Positions 27,326 through 36,828 of a stretch of DNA of 64,000 nt are shown here, piece by piece (position 1 is the first letter of the stretch; each line of letters opens with the position of its first letter). The position numbers and the translations under genes are program-made. The notes beneath the pieces are model-generated. The model ran no database searches and was not told the origin of the DNA. It saw only the letters and a list, made by a program, of their open reading frames with translations. The DNA lies in contig JAJTEH010000007.1 in the NCBI GenBank assembly GCA_021298355.1, positions 1-64,000 of the forward strand. The letters run 5' to 3'. The DNA comes from Flammeovirgaceae bacterium (GTDB taxonomy: Bacteria > Bacteroidota > Bacteroidia > Cytophagales > Cyclobacteriaceae).

Positions 27326-27357
27326 GAGGTTTTTTAATCAATTTAAATACCAATCTG

Positions 27358-28125
27358 TTAGGTAGATGGCTGAAAGGTTTTTAAAGTAACCTGTTCACCA
27401 TCAAATTCAGCATAGGTTTGATAATGCACCCATTCGCCTATGTTTATGTATCGGCAAGTTGGGTTAACCTGTAAATCCAAAGGTAAATGTCGATGACCGA
27501 ATATATAAAAGTCGCGGTGTTTGATTTTTTCTTGTTCCTGACAATACACAAAGAGATATTCATTCTCAGGATTCACGAATTTTTCTTCGCGTTTCGTGTT
27601 ATTAATTCTGCTTTTGCGCGACCAAAAATTAGCAATACCAATACCTAAGTTTGGATGGATATGGGCAAACAACCATTGGCAAACTTTGCTGTTAAAAAAC
27701 TTCTTTAAAATTTTATAAGTATGATCGCCAGGACCTAGCCCATCGCCATGCCCGATTTGTATCGTTTTATTTCCGATGTGTAAATCAATGGGTTGGCGAT
27801 AAATGACAATTCCTAATTCTTTCTCGAAGTAATCGAACATCCACATATCGTGGTTGCCTGTAAAAAATACAATGGGAATTCCTGCATCTCTGAGTTCAGC
27901 TAATTTTCCTTGTAAGCGAATAAAACCTTTTGGAATAGCATGTTTGTATTCGAACCAGAAATCGAAAATATCGCCTAGTAAAAAAATAGTGTGTGCTTCG
28001 TGCTTAATAGAATCCAGCCAGGCGACAATTCTTTTTTCGCGCTGTAAACTGCTCGCAAAGTCGGGCACACCCAGATGAAAATCGGAGGCAAAGAATAATT
28101 TTTTATTTCCCAGGGTAAGGTTCAT
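27358..28125 (-). CDS. lpxH: UDP-2,3-diacylglucosamine diphosphatase
   Basis: Hydrolyses UDP-2,3-diacylglucosamine to lipid X in lipid A synthesis, acting at the inner membrane. The metallophosphoesterase motifs are all present: ASDFHLG, LGDIFDFW, GNHDMWM, GHGDGLG and FGHRHLP. I choose the start at 28125 (MNLTLGNKKLFFASDF), because the longer frame to 28173 adds 16 residues without homology. Length (about 255) fits LpxH. The Acs gene ends 57 bp upstream. The downstream gene is a propeller-like protein, so this is not a lipid A operon. Confidence 0.88.
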   Translation of the reverse strand: MNLTLGNKKLFFASDFHLGVPDFASSLQREKRIVAWLDSIKHEAHTIFLLGDIFDFWFEYKHAIPKGFIRLQGKLAELRDAGIPIVFFTGNHDMWMFDYFEKELGIVIYRQPIDLHIGNKTIQIGHGDGLGPGDHTYKILKKFFNSKVCQWLFAHIHPNLGIGIANFWSRKSRINNTKREEKFVNPENEYLFVYCQEQEKIKHRDFYIFGHRHLPLDLQVNPTCRYINIGEWVHYQTYAEFDGEQVTLKTFQPST

Positions 28126-28182
28126 AATCAATAGGTCGTGCAAAGATAAGCAGGAGAAGGATGGTAAATACAATTATGAAAA

Positions 28183-30096
28183 CTAAAGTCGGCCCGCTAC
28201 AATATCTTCTACCACTGCCGGGTCGAGTAGGGTAGTAGTATCGCCTAAATTTTGTGTTTCGCCTTCTGCAATTTTTCTTAGAATCCTGCGCATTATCTTA
28301 CCTGATCTTGTTTTGGGTAAACCTTTTACAAATTGAATTTTATCGGGCTTAGCGAGGGCGCCAATAACACGACTAACCGTTTGTGCAATATCTTGCCGCG
28401 ATAAGTTTTCATCTCCATGTGAACTGGTATAAATAACGAAGGCATATATGCCCTGACCTTTTATATCATGTGGATATCCCACTACTGCACTTTCTACCAC
28501 TCCGGCATGCATGTTAATGGCATTTTCAACTTCAGCAGTGCCGATGCGATGTCCGCTTACATTTAGCACATCGTCTACTCTTCCAGTAATGCGATAATTT
28601 CCGTTTTCATCGCGCAAACACCCATCACCGGTAAAATACAAATTCGGATAGGCTGCAAAATAATTGGTTCTGCATCTTTCATGATCGCCATAGGTTGTGC
28701 GCAACATACCAGGCCAAGGAAAGCGGATGCATAAATTGCCACTCACATTATTGCCTTCTATACTTTCACCTTTCTCATTTACTAAAACAGGTTGCACGCC
28801 CGGCAAGGGTTTAGTAGCGTAGCTAGGTTTGGCTGGTGTTACGCCTGCCAGATTAGAAATTAAAATTCCTCCTGTTTCAGTCTGCCACCAGGTATCTACA
28901 ATCGGGCATTTTTTTTGTCCTACATGTTCGTTGTACCAATGCCAAGCTTCTTCGTTGATGGGTTCGCCAACTGTGCCCAATGTTTTTAACGAGTGAAGGT
29001 CTTTATCTTGTAGAGGTCCGTTGCCGAAGCTCATCAAACTGCGAATGGCAGTTGGTGCAGTGTATAAAATATTCGCTCTGTATTTTTCTACAATTTGCCA
29101 AAAGCGACCGGCATCTGGCCAGATGGGTATGCCTTCAAACATTAAAGTAGTTGCGCCAGCGGATAAGGGGCCATATAAAATGTAAGAGTGACCGGTAATC
29201 CAACCAATATCAGCAGTACAAAAATGAATGTCGCCAGGGTTATATTGAAACACATTCACAAACGTGTAGGTGGTCCACACCATGTAACCAGCACAAGTAT
29301 GTACCACACCTTTTGGTTTTCCGGTTGAGCCCGAAGTATATAAAATGAACAGTGGGTCTTCAGCTTCCATGGTAACAGCCGGAAAAGGAGGATTACCCTG
29401 TGTTTCTACTTTTTTAATTTCATCCTCCCACCATACATCTCTGCCTTTAATCATGCTCACAGGTGTGCGCGTGCGTGTAAGCACAATTACTTTCTTTACA
29501 AATCGGCACTGAATCAACGCATCATCAATGATAGATTTCAGTGCAATTTCTTTATTACCTCTAAATGCACCATCGCAAGTAATGATAAACTCAGCTTGTG
29601 CATCAACCAATCGATCAGCAATGCTTTGCGCACTAAAACCACCGAATATAACTGAATGAATGGCACCTATTCTTGCACAAGCTAAAACAGCAATGGCTAA
29701 CTCAGGCACCATACCCATGTACAAACAAACACGATCTCCTTTTTTTACACCATTATTTTGCAACACATGGCAAAACTGTTCTACCTTAAAAAGTAGCTCT
29801 TTATATGTTAGAATACGATGATGTTCTTCCGGATCGTTCGGTTCCCAGATGATAGCTGGTTCATGGCCACGTTCTGCTATATGTCTATCTAAACAATTTT
29901 CAGTAATGTTTAACTGTGCGCCTAAAAACCATTTAATAGAAGGTTCAGTAAAATTCCATTCTAGCACTTTATTCCATTTCTTTTTCCAATGAAAATGCTG
30001 TGCGATATCGTTCCAAAAATTTTCCGGATCTTCAATACTTTGGGCATACGCTTTTTCGTATGCGGCTTCACTGGTTATTTGATAGGGATAAAACAT
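28183..30096 (-). CDS. acs: Acetyl-coenzyme A synthetase
   Basis: Activates acetate to acetyl-CoA via acetyl-AMP in the cytosol; ANL superfamily adenylating enzyme. The 637-residue protein has the N-terminal Acs domain, the P-loop-like motif YTSGSTGKPKGVVHT (about 258-272), WWQTETGG (about 405) and the C-terminal domain with the acetylation-site lysine in PKTRSGKIMRR (about 600-610). Length is normal (E. coli 652). It lies downstream of the NSS transporter gene, separated by a terminator, so it is probably independently transcribed. Confidence 0.95.
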   Translation of the reverse strand: MFYPYQITSEAAYEKAYAQSIEDPENFWNDIAQHFHWKKKWNKVLEWNFTEPSIKWFLGAQLNITENCLDRHIAERGHEPAIIWEPNDPEEHHRILTYKELLFKVEQFCHVLQNNGVKKGDRVCLYMGMVPELAIAVLACARIGAIHSVIFGGFSAQSIADRLVDAQAEFIITCDGAFRGNKEIALKSIIDDALIQCRFVKKVIVLTRTRTPVSMIKGRDVWWEDEIKKVETQGNPPFPAVTMEAEDPLFILYTSGSTGKPKGVVHTCAGYMVWTTYTFVNVFQYNPGDIHFCTADIGWITGHSYILYGPLSAGATTLMFEGIPIWPDAGRFWQIVEKYRANILYTAPTAIRSLMSFGNGPLQDKDLHSLKTLGTVGEPINEEAWHWYNEHVGQKKCPIVDTWWQTETGGILISNLAGVTPAKPSYATKPLPGVQPVLVNEKGESIEGNNVSGNLCIRFPWPGMLRTTYGDHERCRTNYFAAYPNLYFTGDGCLRDENGNYRITGRVDDVLNVSGHRIGTAEVENAINMHAGVVESAVVGYPHDIKGQGIYAFVIYTSSHGDENLSRQDIAQTVSRVIGALAKPDKIQFVKGLPKTRSGKIMRRILRKIAEGETQNLGDTTTLLDPAVVEDIVAGRL

Positions 30097-30160
30097 ACTT
30101 TCTGCAATAATTGAATTTCAATTTAAGGAAAGAATGGCAAACATTTTTTTTGAAATAAAA

Positions 30161-30185
30161 AAAGCCACCGAAAAGGTGGCTTAGT
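30161..30185 (-). terminator. Terminator of the NSS transporter gene
   Basis: Arms aagccacc (30162-30169) and ggtggctt (30175-30182) with a 5-nt loop. On the minus strand the stem is followed by a run of T (complement of the A-run at 30155-30161). Confidence 0.8.
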
Positions 30186-30209
30186 TTTGAAAGAAATTAA
30201 TGATTTAAA

Positions 30210-31592
30210 TCACCAAATGTTTTCGAGTCCAATGAATTTTTCCAGAATGATAAGAATGGATAAAACGCCTAATAACAACGGACAAACATAACTAATCGTG
30301 AAGTGTAAATATTTACGTAAAAAGGATTTCATGTATCCATCGTTACCGATGCTCAATTCATGATCCATGTTATGAATTTTCCATTTATAAGCGATGAAAA
30401 TACACATCAAACAACCACCAACGGTTAAAGTGATGTCGCACATATCGGCAATAAAAGTTAGAAAATCGCGGTCGCGATAGAAACTAAGTTTATTCAATGC
30501 TGGAACCATGCCTTGACTAACCATACTAGGTAATCCAACGATGAAAATTAACAAGGCTAATGACCAAACAACTGTAGTGCGTTTTATTTTCTTCTGATCA
30601 ACTAAATAAGTTGTCGGAACTTCTAATAAAGAAATCGTAGAGGTTAAAGCTGCAAAGCAAAGTAATAAAAAGAATCCTCCGCCCACAACTCTTCCTAAAA
30701 TCGGTCCCATGTCATGGAAAATTTGTGGCAACACCATGAATACCAACGCAGGACCTTCCGTAGGTGACATATTTTGTGAAAACACCAATGGAAAAACCAT
30801 TAAACCGGCAAAGAAGGCCACTGATGTATCAGCAACAGAAATGATAGCAGCAGAAGAAACAATGTTTTGATTTTTATTAACGTAAGAACCGTAGGTAATC
30901 AATGCACCCATACCGAGTGATAAAGAGAAGAACGCTTGCTTTAAGCCATCAAAAATAGTTTGTGCAGTAATCTCGCTTAAATCAGGAATCAAATAAAACT
31001 CTACACCGGCCATCGCATTGGGCAAAGTAAGGCTATAGATAATTAAGGCAAGCAAAATAAAATAAAGAGCTGGCATCATAATTTTGTTAGCTGCTTCTAC
31101 TCCTTTTTGAATTCCTCTCGAAACGATAACAGCGGTAATAATCATGAAGCCAAGAGAAAAGAATAGATTATCCGAAATATCATTTACATAATTGCCAAAG
31201 AATGCACCGAAATCACTTTCATTTAATAAATCTCCAAAAGAGATTTCTAAAAAATATCCGAAAGCCCAACCGGCCACTACATTATAAAAAGACAAAATAA
31301 AAATACCCGCTAAAATCCCGAACAACCCTAAATAACCCCAACGCTTATTACCAAGTTTAGAATAAGAACCCATGGCATCAGAACCAGCTGCACGACCGAT
31401 GGCAATTTCGCCTACCATTACCGGAAAGCACAATAGAAAAATACAAAGGAGATAGATGAATAAGAAGGCCGCTCCACCATTTTGTCCGGCCAGATAAGGG
31501 AAACGCCAAATGTTTCCTAAACCAACTGCCGAACCGGCAGCAGCTAAAATAAAACCAAGACGGCTCGAGAAACTTCCTCTGTTATCGTTCAT
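30210..31592 (-). CDS. Neurotransmitter:sodium symporter family transporter
   Basis: Inner-membrane Na+-coupled amino-acid-type transporter of the LeuT/MhsT family, 460 residues with about 11-12 hydrophobic helices. TM1 carries the sodium-site signature AAAGSAVGLGNIWRFPYL (residues 14-31), and TM6 has AFFSLSLGMGALITYGSY. Shorter than LeuT (about 510), in the range of bacterial NSS proteins such as MhsT. The substrate cannot be read from sequence; amino acids are likely for the family. It has its own terminator and starts close to a divergent gene. Confidence 0.92.
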   Translation of the reverse strand: MNDNRGSFSSRLGFILAAAGSAVGLGNIWRFPYLAGQNGGAAFLFIYLLCIFLLCFPVMVGEIAIGRAAGSDAMGSYSKLGNKRWGYLGLFGILAGIFILSFYNVVAGWAFGYFLEISFGDLLNESDFGAFFGNYVNDISDNLFFSLGFMIITAVIVSRGIQKGVEAANKIMMPALYFILLALIIYSLTLPNAMAGVEFYLIPDLSEITAQTIFDGLKQAFFSLSLGMGALITYGSYVNKNQNIVSSAAIISVADTSVAFFAGLMVFPLVFSQNMSPTEGPALVFMVLPQIFHDMGPILGRVVGGGFFLLLCFAALTSTISLLEVPTTYLVDQKKIKRTTVVWSLALLIFIVGLPSMVSQGMVPALNKLSFYRDRDFLTFIADMCDITLTVGGCLMCIFIAYKWKIHNMDHELSIGNDGYMKSFLRKYLHFTISYVCPLLLGVLSILIILEKFIGLENIW

Positions 31593-31749
31593 AAAAAATA
31601 ATTTCGGGTTGAATTAATGAAGCAAAATAGGGTGTATTCCTTAATTATCAAATTTTAGAATAATTACTGTAAGAAAGCAGTTGACGATCCGTCTGAATTG
31701 TTTCTATTTGCGTTATATTAATGAAATCTTTGCGCGTAGCGTTGGATCT

Positions 31750-33174
31750 ATGGACAAGCTCAGAAAACTTACCACACAAGAAAAAGCATTACAGGTTAAT
31801 CTGGATAGAAGTATCTACGGCTCTTTTGCCGAGATTGGAGCAGGGCAGGAAGTAGCTGCCAATTTTTTTAAAGCAGGTGGCGCTTCAGGAACAATTGCTA
31901 AAACCATTTCAGCTTATGATATGAAGTTTAGCGATGCGATTTACGGACCAGGTGAAAGGTATGTGTGTGAAGATCGCCTCACCAAAATGCTCGATCACGA
32001 ATACGAATTGTTACCCGAGCGCTTGGCTCATAGAGTAGAGAGCACCCGTTTCTTTGCTTTTGCTAATACAGTAGAAATGCTCAACTACGAACGCACCAAC
32101 CAGCCGCACGGTTGGATTGGCCTTCGTTTTCAAACCAAACCAGGTGGCGCAGTTAATGATTGTGTGATCCATGTGAAAATGCACGACAACGACCCGCTTC
32201 AGCAGCAATATGCCTTAGGCATTGTAGGTGTCAATTTAATTTTTGCCAGCTACATGCTTACCGATCCGGAAGAAATCATGTTGTCTTTACTGGATGGTTT
32301 GAATGCAAGAAGAATAGAAATCGATATGTTCCGTTTAGAAGGTCCGGATTTCATTCATGTGGACAATAGATTGATGGCTTTGAAATTGGTAAAAAGTGGT
32401 TTTACTAAAGCAGCCATGTTTGGCCCCGATGGCGATGTAATGCAACCTTCTGAAGCCTTGTATAAAAAAAATGTTTTGGTGTTGCGTGGCCGATTCAGAC
32501 CACCTACACACGTTAATGTAGATATGTTGTTGGCTTCCCGCAGGCAGTTTAAAAATGAAACAGATGTAGATAAATCAAAATTGATGCTGCTTTCAGAATT
32601 GACGTTAAACGATTTAAGTCCGGATGGTAAAATTGATGAAAAGGATTTCTTACACAGAGCAGAAATTTTATGTTCACTCGGACAAAACGTATTAGTCTCT
32701 AACTACTTTGAATATTATCGATTAGCGGAGTATTTAAGTAAGATGACGAAAGGAAAAAAGTTAGGGATGATCATGGGTATTTACGCCCTTCAAAAAGTAT
32801 TTGATGAAAGAACCTACGAAAATTTACGGGGAGGAATTTTAGAATGTTTTTCCTCTTTGTTTGGTTCCAACATCAAGTTATACATATACCCGGCCGTTAA
32901 ACCTGGGAGCAATCAATTGTTTACTTTACCTGATTTTGAACAAGAACTACCACCGAATCTTAAATCACTTTTCCGGTATTTGATGGATAACGGTAAGATA
33001 CAACCTGTGGATAGCGCTAATACCAACAACTTGCACATTATTTCTGACAATGTATTAGCGATGATTAAAAAAGGAGAAGGAGGATGGGAAAAGTTTGTGC
33101 CTACAAAAGTGGCGGAAGCCATCAAAGAAAAAGGACTTTTCGATTACCCAATGAGTATCAACATTCCTATGTAG
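31750..33174 (+). CDS. Conserved protein of unknown function
   Basis: A 474-residue cytosolic-looking protein; I choose ATG 31750 (MDKLRKLTTQEKALQVNLDR) over the TTG 69 bp upstream. No signal peptide or membrane helix. Recognisable segments include YGPGERYVCEDRLTKML, FANTVEML, NEPHGWIGLRF-like HGWIGLRFQTKPGG, and ALGIVGVNLIFASY. Similar proteins have been labelled with nucleotide-transferase names in databases, but I see no HxGH or other adenylyltransferase motif, so I do not give it that function. Its 3' end overlaps ruvC by 8 bp on the other strand. A possible tattaatgaaatctttgcg box sits about 20 bp before the start. Confidence 0.65.
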   Translation: MDKLRKLTTQEKALQVNLDRSIYGSFAEIGAGQEVAANFFKAGGASGTIAKTISAYDMKFSDAIYGPGERYVCEDRLTKMLDHEYELLPERLAHRVESTRFFAFANTVEMLNYERTNQPHGWIGLRFQTKPGGAVNDCVIHVKMHDNDPLQQQYALGIVGVNLIFASYMLTDPEEIMLSLLDGLNARRIEIDMFRLEGPDFIHVDNRLMALKLVKSGFTKAAMFGPDGDVMQPSEALYKKNVLVLRGRFRPPTHVNVDMLLASRRQFKNETDVDKSKLMLLSELTLNDLSPDGKIDEKDFLHRAEILCSLGQNVLVSNYFEYYRLAEYLSKMTKGKKLGMIMGIYALQKVFDERTYENLRGGILECFSSLFGSNIKLYIYPAVKPGSNQLFTLPDFEQELPPNLKSLFRYLMDNGKIQPVDSANTNNLHIISDNVLAMIKKGEGGWEKFVPTKVAEAIKEKGLFDYPMSINIPM

Positions 33175-33739
33175 CTTTTTTCTTAGTTTTAATTCTATCA
33201 GGATTTTCTTGTAAAAAAGTATTCCAAGAAGTGGCTTTCTTTTCCTGTTTTCCATTTTGATAATGATGACACAAAGCCACTGCCAAGGCATCTGTTGCAT
33301 CTAAAAGTTTGGGTGCTTCTTTAAACTTAAAAATAGACATCAACATCGCGGCAACCTGTTCTTTAGATGCATTTCCATTTCCGGTAACTGATTGTTTTAC
33401 CTTTTTAGGAGCATACTCAACGATAGGAATTTCTCTGGCCAAAGCAGCAGACATGGCCACACCTTGCGCGCGTCCTAGTTTCAGCATCGACTGCACATTT
33501 TTTCCAAAGAAAGGCGCTTCTAAAGCAACTTCATCAGGTTTAAACTCTTGGATTATACTGGTAACGCGCTCGAATATTTTTTTTAACTTCAATTCATGTC
33601 CTTCATAACGGGATAAATGAATAACACCAAATTGTAATAATTCTATGGCGTTACCCTTGGTTAAAATTAAACCATAACCCATTACATTCGTACCCGGGTC
33701 TAGGCCTAAAATTATTTTTTCTTTTACTATCTTACTCAC
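33167..33739 (-). CDS. ruvC: Holliday-junction resolvase RuvC
   Basis: Endonuclease that cuts Holliday junctions in homologous recombination. The 190-residue protein has the four acidic active-site positions of the family: LGLDPGTNVMGYG (first Asp near residue 14), VALEAPFFGKN (Glu near 72), and DATDALAVALCHHY (two Asp near 145-148). The C-terminus is extended by about 30 basic residues (KKATSWNT..KKKAT) compared with E. coli (173 residues). The 3' end overlaps the convergent unknown gene by 8 bp. ruvA and ruvB are not in the window. Confidence 0.95.
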   Translation of the reverse strand: MSKIVKEKIILGLDPGTNVMGYGLILTKGNAIELLQFGVIHLSRYEGHELKLKKIFERVTSIIQEFKPDEVALEAPFFGKNVQSMLKLGRAQGVAMSAALAREIPIVEYAPKKVKQSVTGNGNASKEQVAAMLMSIFKFKEAPKLLDATDALAVALCHHYQNGKQEKKATSWNTFLQENPDRIKTKKKAT

Positions 33740-33758
33740 GCTGTAAACATATAAAATT

Positions 33759-34871
33759 TTGATTTGGCTTCTTCTTTTTCCTGCAATTCTTTATGCGTTA
33801 GGCTGGTTTTGGGTTTATTTTCAAATGAAAGAGGAAAAAGATGTCGAAGTCACAGGGCATCAAGCAACTTCTGTTTCTGTTCTTATTCCATTCAGAAATG
33901 AAGAAGAGAATATTATGCAACTTTTAAATGACTTGCGCTCACAAACTAAAATTCCGGAAGAAGTAATATGGATTAATGATCATTCAACCGATCAAGGAAG
34001 TGAATTAGTTATGCAATGGCTGCAACAACATGTCGATGATGAAAGCTTAAAAAACTGGAAATGCGTACTTAATAATGGAGAAGGTAAGAAAAAAGCTATC
34101 GAAACAGGTGTTAATCAATCCACTAAAAGTTGGGTAATTACATTAGATGCAGACGTGCGATTAAGCGATAAATGGTTCGAAACTTTTTCCGCTTATTTAA
34201 AGAATGATGTTGCCGCAGTGGCAGGGTGGGTAAACTTAACCGGGAAAAGTATAGCTCAACGTTGTCAATTGCTTGAGTTCAATATGTTATTAGCAAGTGG
34301 TTTCGCTACCATCAAACAACAAAAACCGGGCATGTTGAGTGGAGCACACTTTGCGTTTAAAAAAGAAGTATTCGAAAATGTGAATGGTTATGCAGACAAC
34401 TTGGCCATAGCAAGTGGAGACGATGAATTTTTACTACGAAAAATTATTAACAAGAAAGAGAAGGTTGGAATTTGCATGCATCCTCAGGCAAGCGTTACTA
34501 CAGAAGCTTCAAAAGATTTTAAAACGATGGTAGCTCAACGGGTACGATGGGCAGGAAAGTGGAAACACCATCGAGATTGGCAAACCAAGTTCTTGGCAAT
34601 CAGTGTTGCTTCATTGCAATTGTTTTGGATAATTACAATTATTATTCCTTTTTTTAACTTCATATTTATTTTACCAGTTGTTGTGACATGGTTAATCAAA
34701 ATACTGGGTGAGTTTACTGTTTTATCATACCTAAGGAAAAAATGGAATCAACCCTTCGATGGTAAAGCGTTTTTATGGATGCAACTTCTCTATCCATTTT
34801 TAGTTTGGTGGATTGTGTGGAGAACAACGAAGAAAACAACGATTTGGAAAGGAAGATCCATTAATATTTGA
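33759..34871 (+). CDS. Membrane glycosyltransferase family 2
   Basis: A 370-residue GT-A enzyme. N-terminal membrane anchor (about 1-19), then SVLIPFRNEEENIMQLL (about 40-56), the DxD-type site in TLDADVRLSDKWF and QRVRWAGKW (QxxRW), and two or three C-terminal helices (about 285-365). The start is TTG at 33759: there is no in-frame ATG before residue 23, and that one would lose the N-terminal membrane segment. It is divergent from ruvC (19-bp gap). Probable role: polysaccharide or lipid glycosylation at the inner membrane; acceptor unknown. Confidence 0.85.
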   Translation: MIWLLLFPAILYALGWFWVYFQMKEEKDVEVTGHQATSVSVLIPFRNEEENIMQLLNDLRSQTKIPEEVIWINDHSTDQGSELVMQWLQQHVDDESLKNWKCVLNNGEGKKKAIETGVNQSTKSWVITLDADVRLSDKWFETFSAYLKNDVAAVAGWVNLTGKSIAQRCQLLEFNMLLASGFATIKQQKPGMLSGAHFAFKKEVFENVNGYADNLAIASGDDEFLLRKIINKKEKVGICMHPQASVTTEASKDFKTMVAQRVRWAGKWKHHRDWQTKFLAISVASLQLFWIITIIIPFFNFIFILPVVVTWLIKILGEFTVLSYLRKKWNQPFDGKAFLWMQLLYPFLVWWIVWRTTKKTTIWKGRSINI

Positions 34872-34975
34872 AATTCTTTTTATGCAAAACGTACAATTGC
34901 TATGAATTTTTGAACAGACCAAAAAAGTTAGTCGAATAATTAAGAATAGAAACTAAGTTTCACTATTTTTACCCT

Positions 34976-36196
34976 ATGACTGAAACCCTCATTAGGCAAA
35001 AGTTAGAAAGAAAAGACCTCGAACTCAATGCATTGCTTGAAGTTACGCAAGCTATTAACGCAAATAAAACCGAAGAAGAGCTCTATAAAATTTTCAATTT
35101 TACCATACGCGCAAATTTACAGGTTAAGAAATTGGCTTTGTACGTGTATGACGAACGTTGGAGTTGCAAAGTTAACTACGGAACTAAAAATAATTTCATC
35201 AAACAACGGTTGCCTGAATATTTCCAAACCGAAACGCATGTTTCCAGAATTGATGGATTAGTACATACAGAATTTGCTGAGTTTGACTGCGCTATTCCGG
35301 TAGCACACAGAGCCGAAGTATTGGCCATTGTTTTTGTTGGAGGTTTCGATTCAGAACACTCTACTTACGAAGACAGTGTAAAATTTATTCAAGCACTTAG
35401 CAACATTACCTTAGTTGCTATCGAAAATAAAAAATTAGCTCGCAAACAATTAGAACAAGAATCGCTCAGGAAAGAATTAGAAATTGCGAGCGATGTACAG
35501 CAGTTTTTGTTTCCTGAAAAATTACCAAATACCGAACGACTTAAACTCGAAGCCAGTTATTTACCGCATGATATGGTAGGCGGAGATTATTATGATTTCA
35601 TTCCTATCAATAAAAATCAGTTTTTGATTTGTGTAGCCGATGTAAGTGGTAAAGGAATTCCGGCAGCGTTAATGATGTCTAACTTCCAGGCATCACTCAG
35701 AACCTTGTTAAGACAAACACCGAACTTGCGTGAGATTATCGAAGCTTTGAATTTTCAAGTAATGGAAAACGCTAAAGGCGAAAAGTTCATCACCTTCTTT
35801 GCAGCCATCTACGATCTGCAATTGAAAACAATGGTGTATGTAAATGCCGGCCATAATCCTCCGCTGTTAGTAAAAACGGATGGCGAAATTATGTTACTAG
35901 AAGAGGGAAGTATGGTGTTGGGTGCCGTGCCCGAACTTCCTTTTATCAACGAAGGATTCTTAACCAACATTGATGATTTCTTACTTTTCTTATATACAGA
36001 TGGGTTAACGGAAACCGTAAATGAAAGTGAGAAGGATTTCGGACAAGAAAGTTTGATGAACTATTTTTCTAATCCAGCTAATCGCGTTAAGAATTTAAGC
36101 ACTATTCATCAAGATCTCATCGTTGCACTCGATGCACATAAAGGAAGAAATCCCTATCATGATGATATCACCATCTTATCTTGCCGGGTAGGATAA
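34976..36196 (+). CDS. GAF-SpoIIE type PP2C phosphatase
   Basis: RsbU-like serine phosphatase that probably acts on an anti-sigma-factor-antagonist-like protein. The 406-residue protein has an N-terminal coiled-coil and GAF-like domain (about 20-150, ALLEVTQAINANKTEEELYKIF) and a SpoIIE-type PP2C domain (about 190-400): MVGGDYYDFIPI, VADVSGKGIPAALMMS, NAGHNPPLLV, LYTDGLTETV and HDDITILSCR carry the metal-binding acidic residues. It opens a five-gene operon; the next start is 1 bp after the stop. No STAS or anti-sigma partner is in the window. Confidence 0.92.
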   Translation: MTETLIRQKLERKDLELNALLEVTQAINANKTEEELYKIFNFTIRANLQVKKLALYVYDERWSCKVNYGTKNNFIKQRLPEYFQTETHVSRIDGLVHTEFAEFDCAIPVAHRAEVLAIVFVGGFDSEHSTYEDSVKFIQALSNITLVAIENKKLARKQLEQESLRKELEIASDVQQFLFPEKLPNTERLKLEASYLPHDMVGGDYYDFIPINKNQFLICVADVSGKGIPAALMMSNFQASLRTLLRQTPNLREIIEALNFQVMENAKGEKFITFFAAIYDLQLKTMVYVNAGHNPPLLVKTDGEIMLLEEGSMVLGAVPELPFINEGFLTNIDDFLLFLYTDGLTETVNESEKDFGQESLMNYFSNPANRVKNLSTIHQDLIVALDAHKGRNPYHDDITILSCRVG

Positions 36197-36197
36197 A

Positions 36198-36827
36198 ATG
36201 ACGCTTCCATTTCGCACACCGTTTTTTTTACCTCACCTTTATCCGGATTTAATCTGGAGAATGGAAGCGACTGAGAAAAATCTTTACCTTACTTTCGATG
36301 ATGGGCCTATTCCGGATATAACAGAATGGGTAATAGCACAACTTAATCAGTTTAATGTACAAGCAACCTTTTTTGCGATTGGGGATAATGTACGTAAATA
36401 TCCAGATGTTTTTCGTGAGCTAGTTCGTAACAATCATAGTGTGGGGAATCACACCTTTCATCATGTAAAAGGTTGGCAAACCAAAACTGACGATTATATA
36501 AAGGAGATTTCGATGTGTGATGAAATCATGCAACAAACAATTCCATTATTTCACAGCGAATTATTCAGACCACCCTATGGCAGAATAACACGTACACAAC
36601 GCAAAAAAATAGCACAAAAAAAAATAATCATGTGGGATGTGCTCACACAAGATTATAATCAAAGCCTTGATAAAGAGAAATGTTTACAAGGAAGCATTAA
36701 GGCAATGCGCCCCGGTTCTATTGTTGTGCTGCACGACAGCTTAAAGGCTGAGAGAAACTTAAAATATGTTTTACCTCGTTTGCTTGAGTTTGCATTAAAC
36801 CACGGCTACACCTTTAAAAAGTTATAA
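36198..36827 (+). CDS. Polysaccharide deacetylase (NodB family)
   Basis: Removes acetyl groups from N-acetylated sugars; carbohydrate esterase family 4. The 209-residue protein has all five motifs: FDDGPIPD (catalytic and metal Asp), HSVGNHTFHH (metal His), RPPYGR (motif 3), WDVLTQDYN (motif 4) and VVLHDS (motif 5). There is no clear signal peptide, although the first 15 residues are mildly hydrophobic. It sits between the phosphatase and the glycosyltransferase with 1-bp spacing on each side, so translational coupling is likely. The target polymer is unknown; a peptidoglycan or exopolysaccharide is typical. Confidence 0.92.
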   Translation: MTLPFRTPFFLPHLYPDLIWRMEATEKNLYLTFDDGPIPDITEWVIAQLNQFNVQATFFAIGDNVRKYPDVFRELVRNNHSVGNHTFHHVKGWQTKTDDYIKEISMCDEIMQQTIPLFHSELFRPPYGRITRTQRKKIAQKKIIMWDVLTQDYNQSLDKEKCLQGSIKAMRPGSIVVLHDSLKAERNLKYVLPRLLEFALNHGYTFKKL

Positions 36828-36828
36828 C

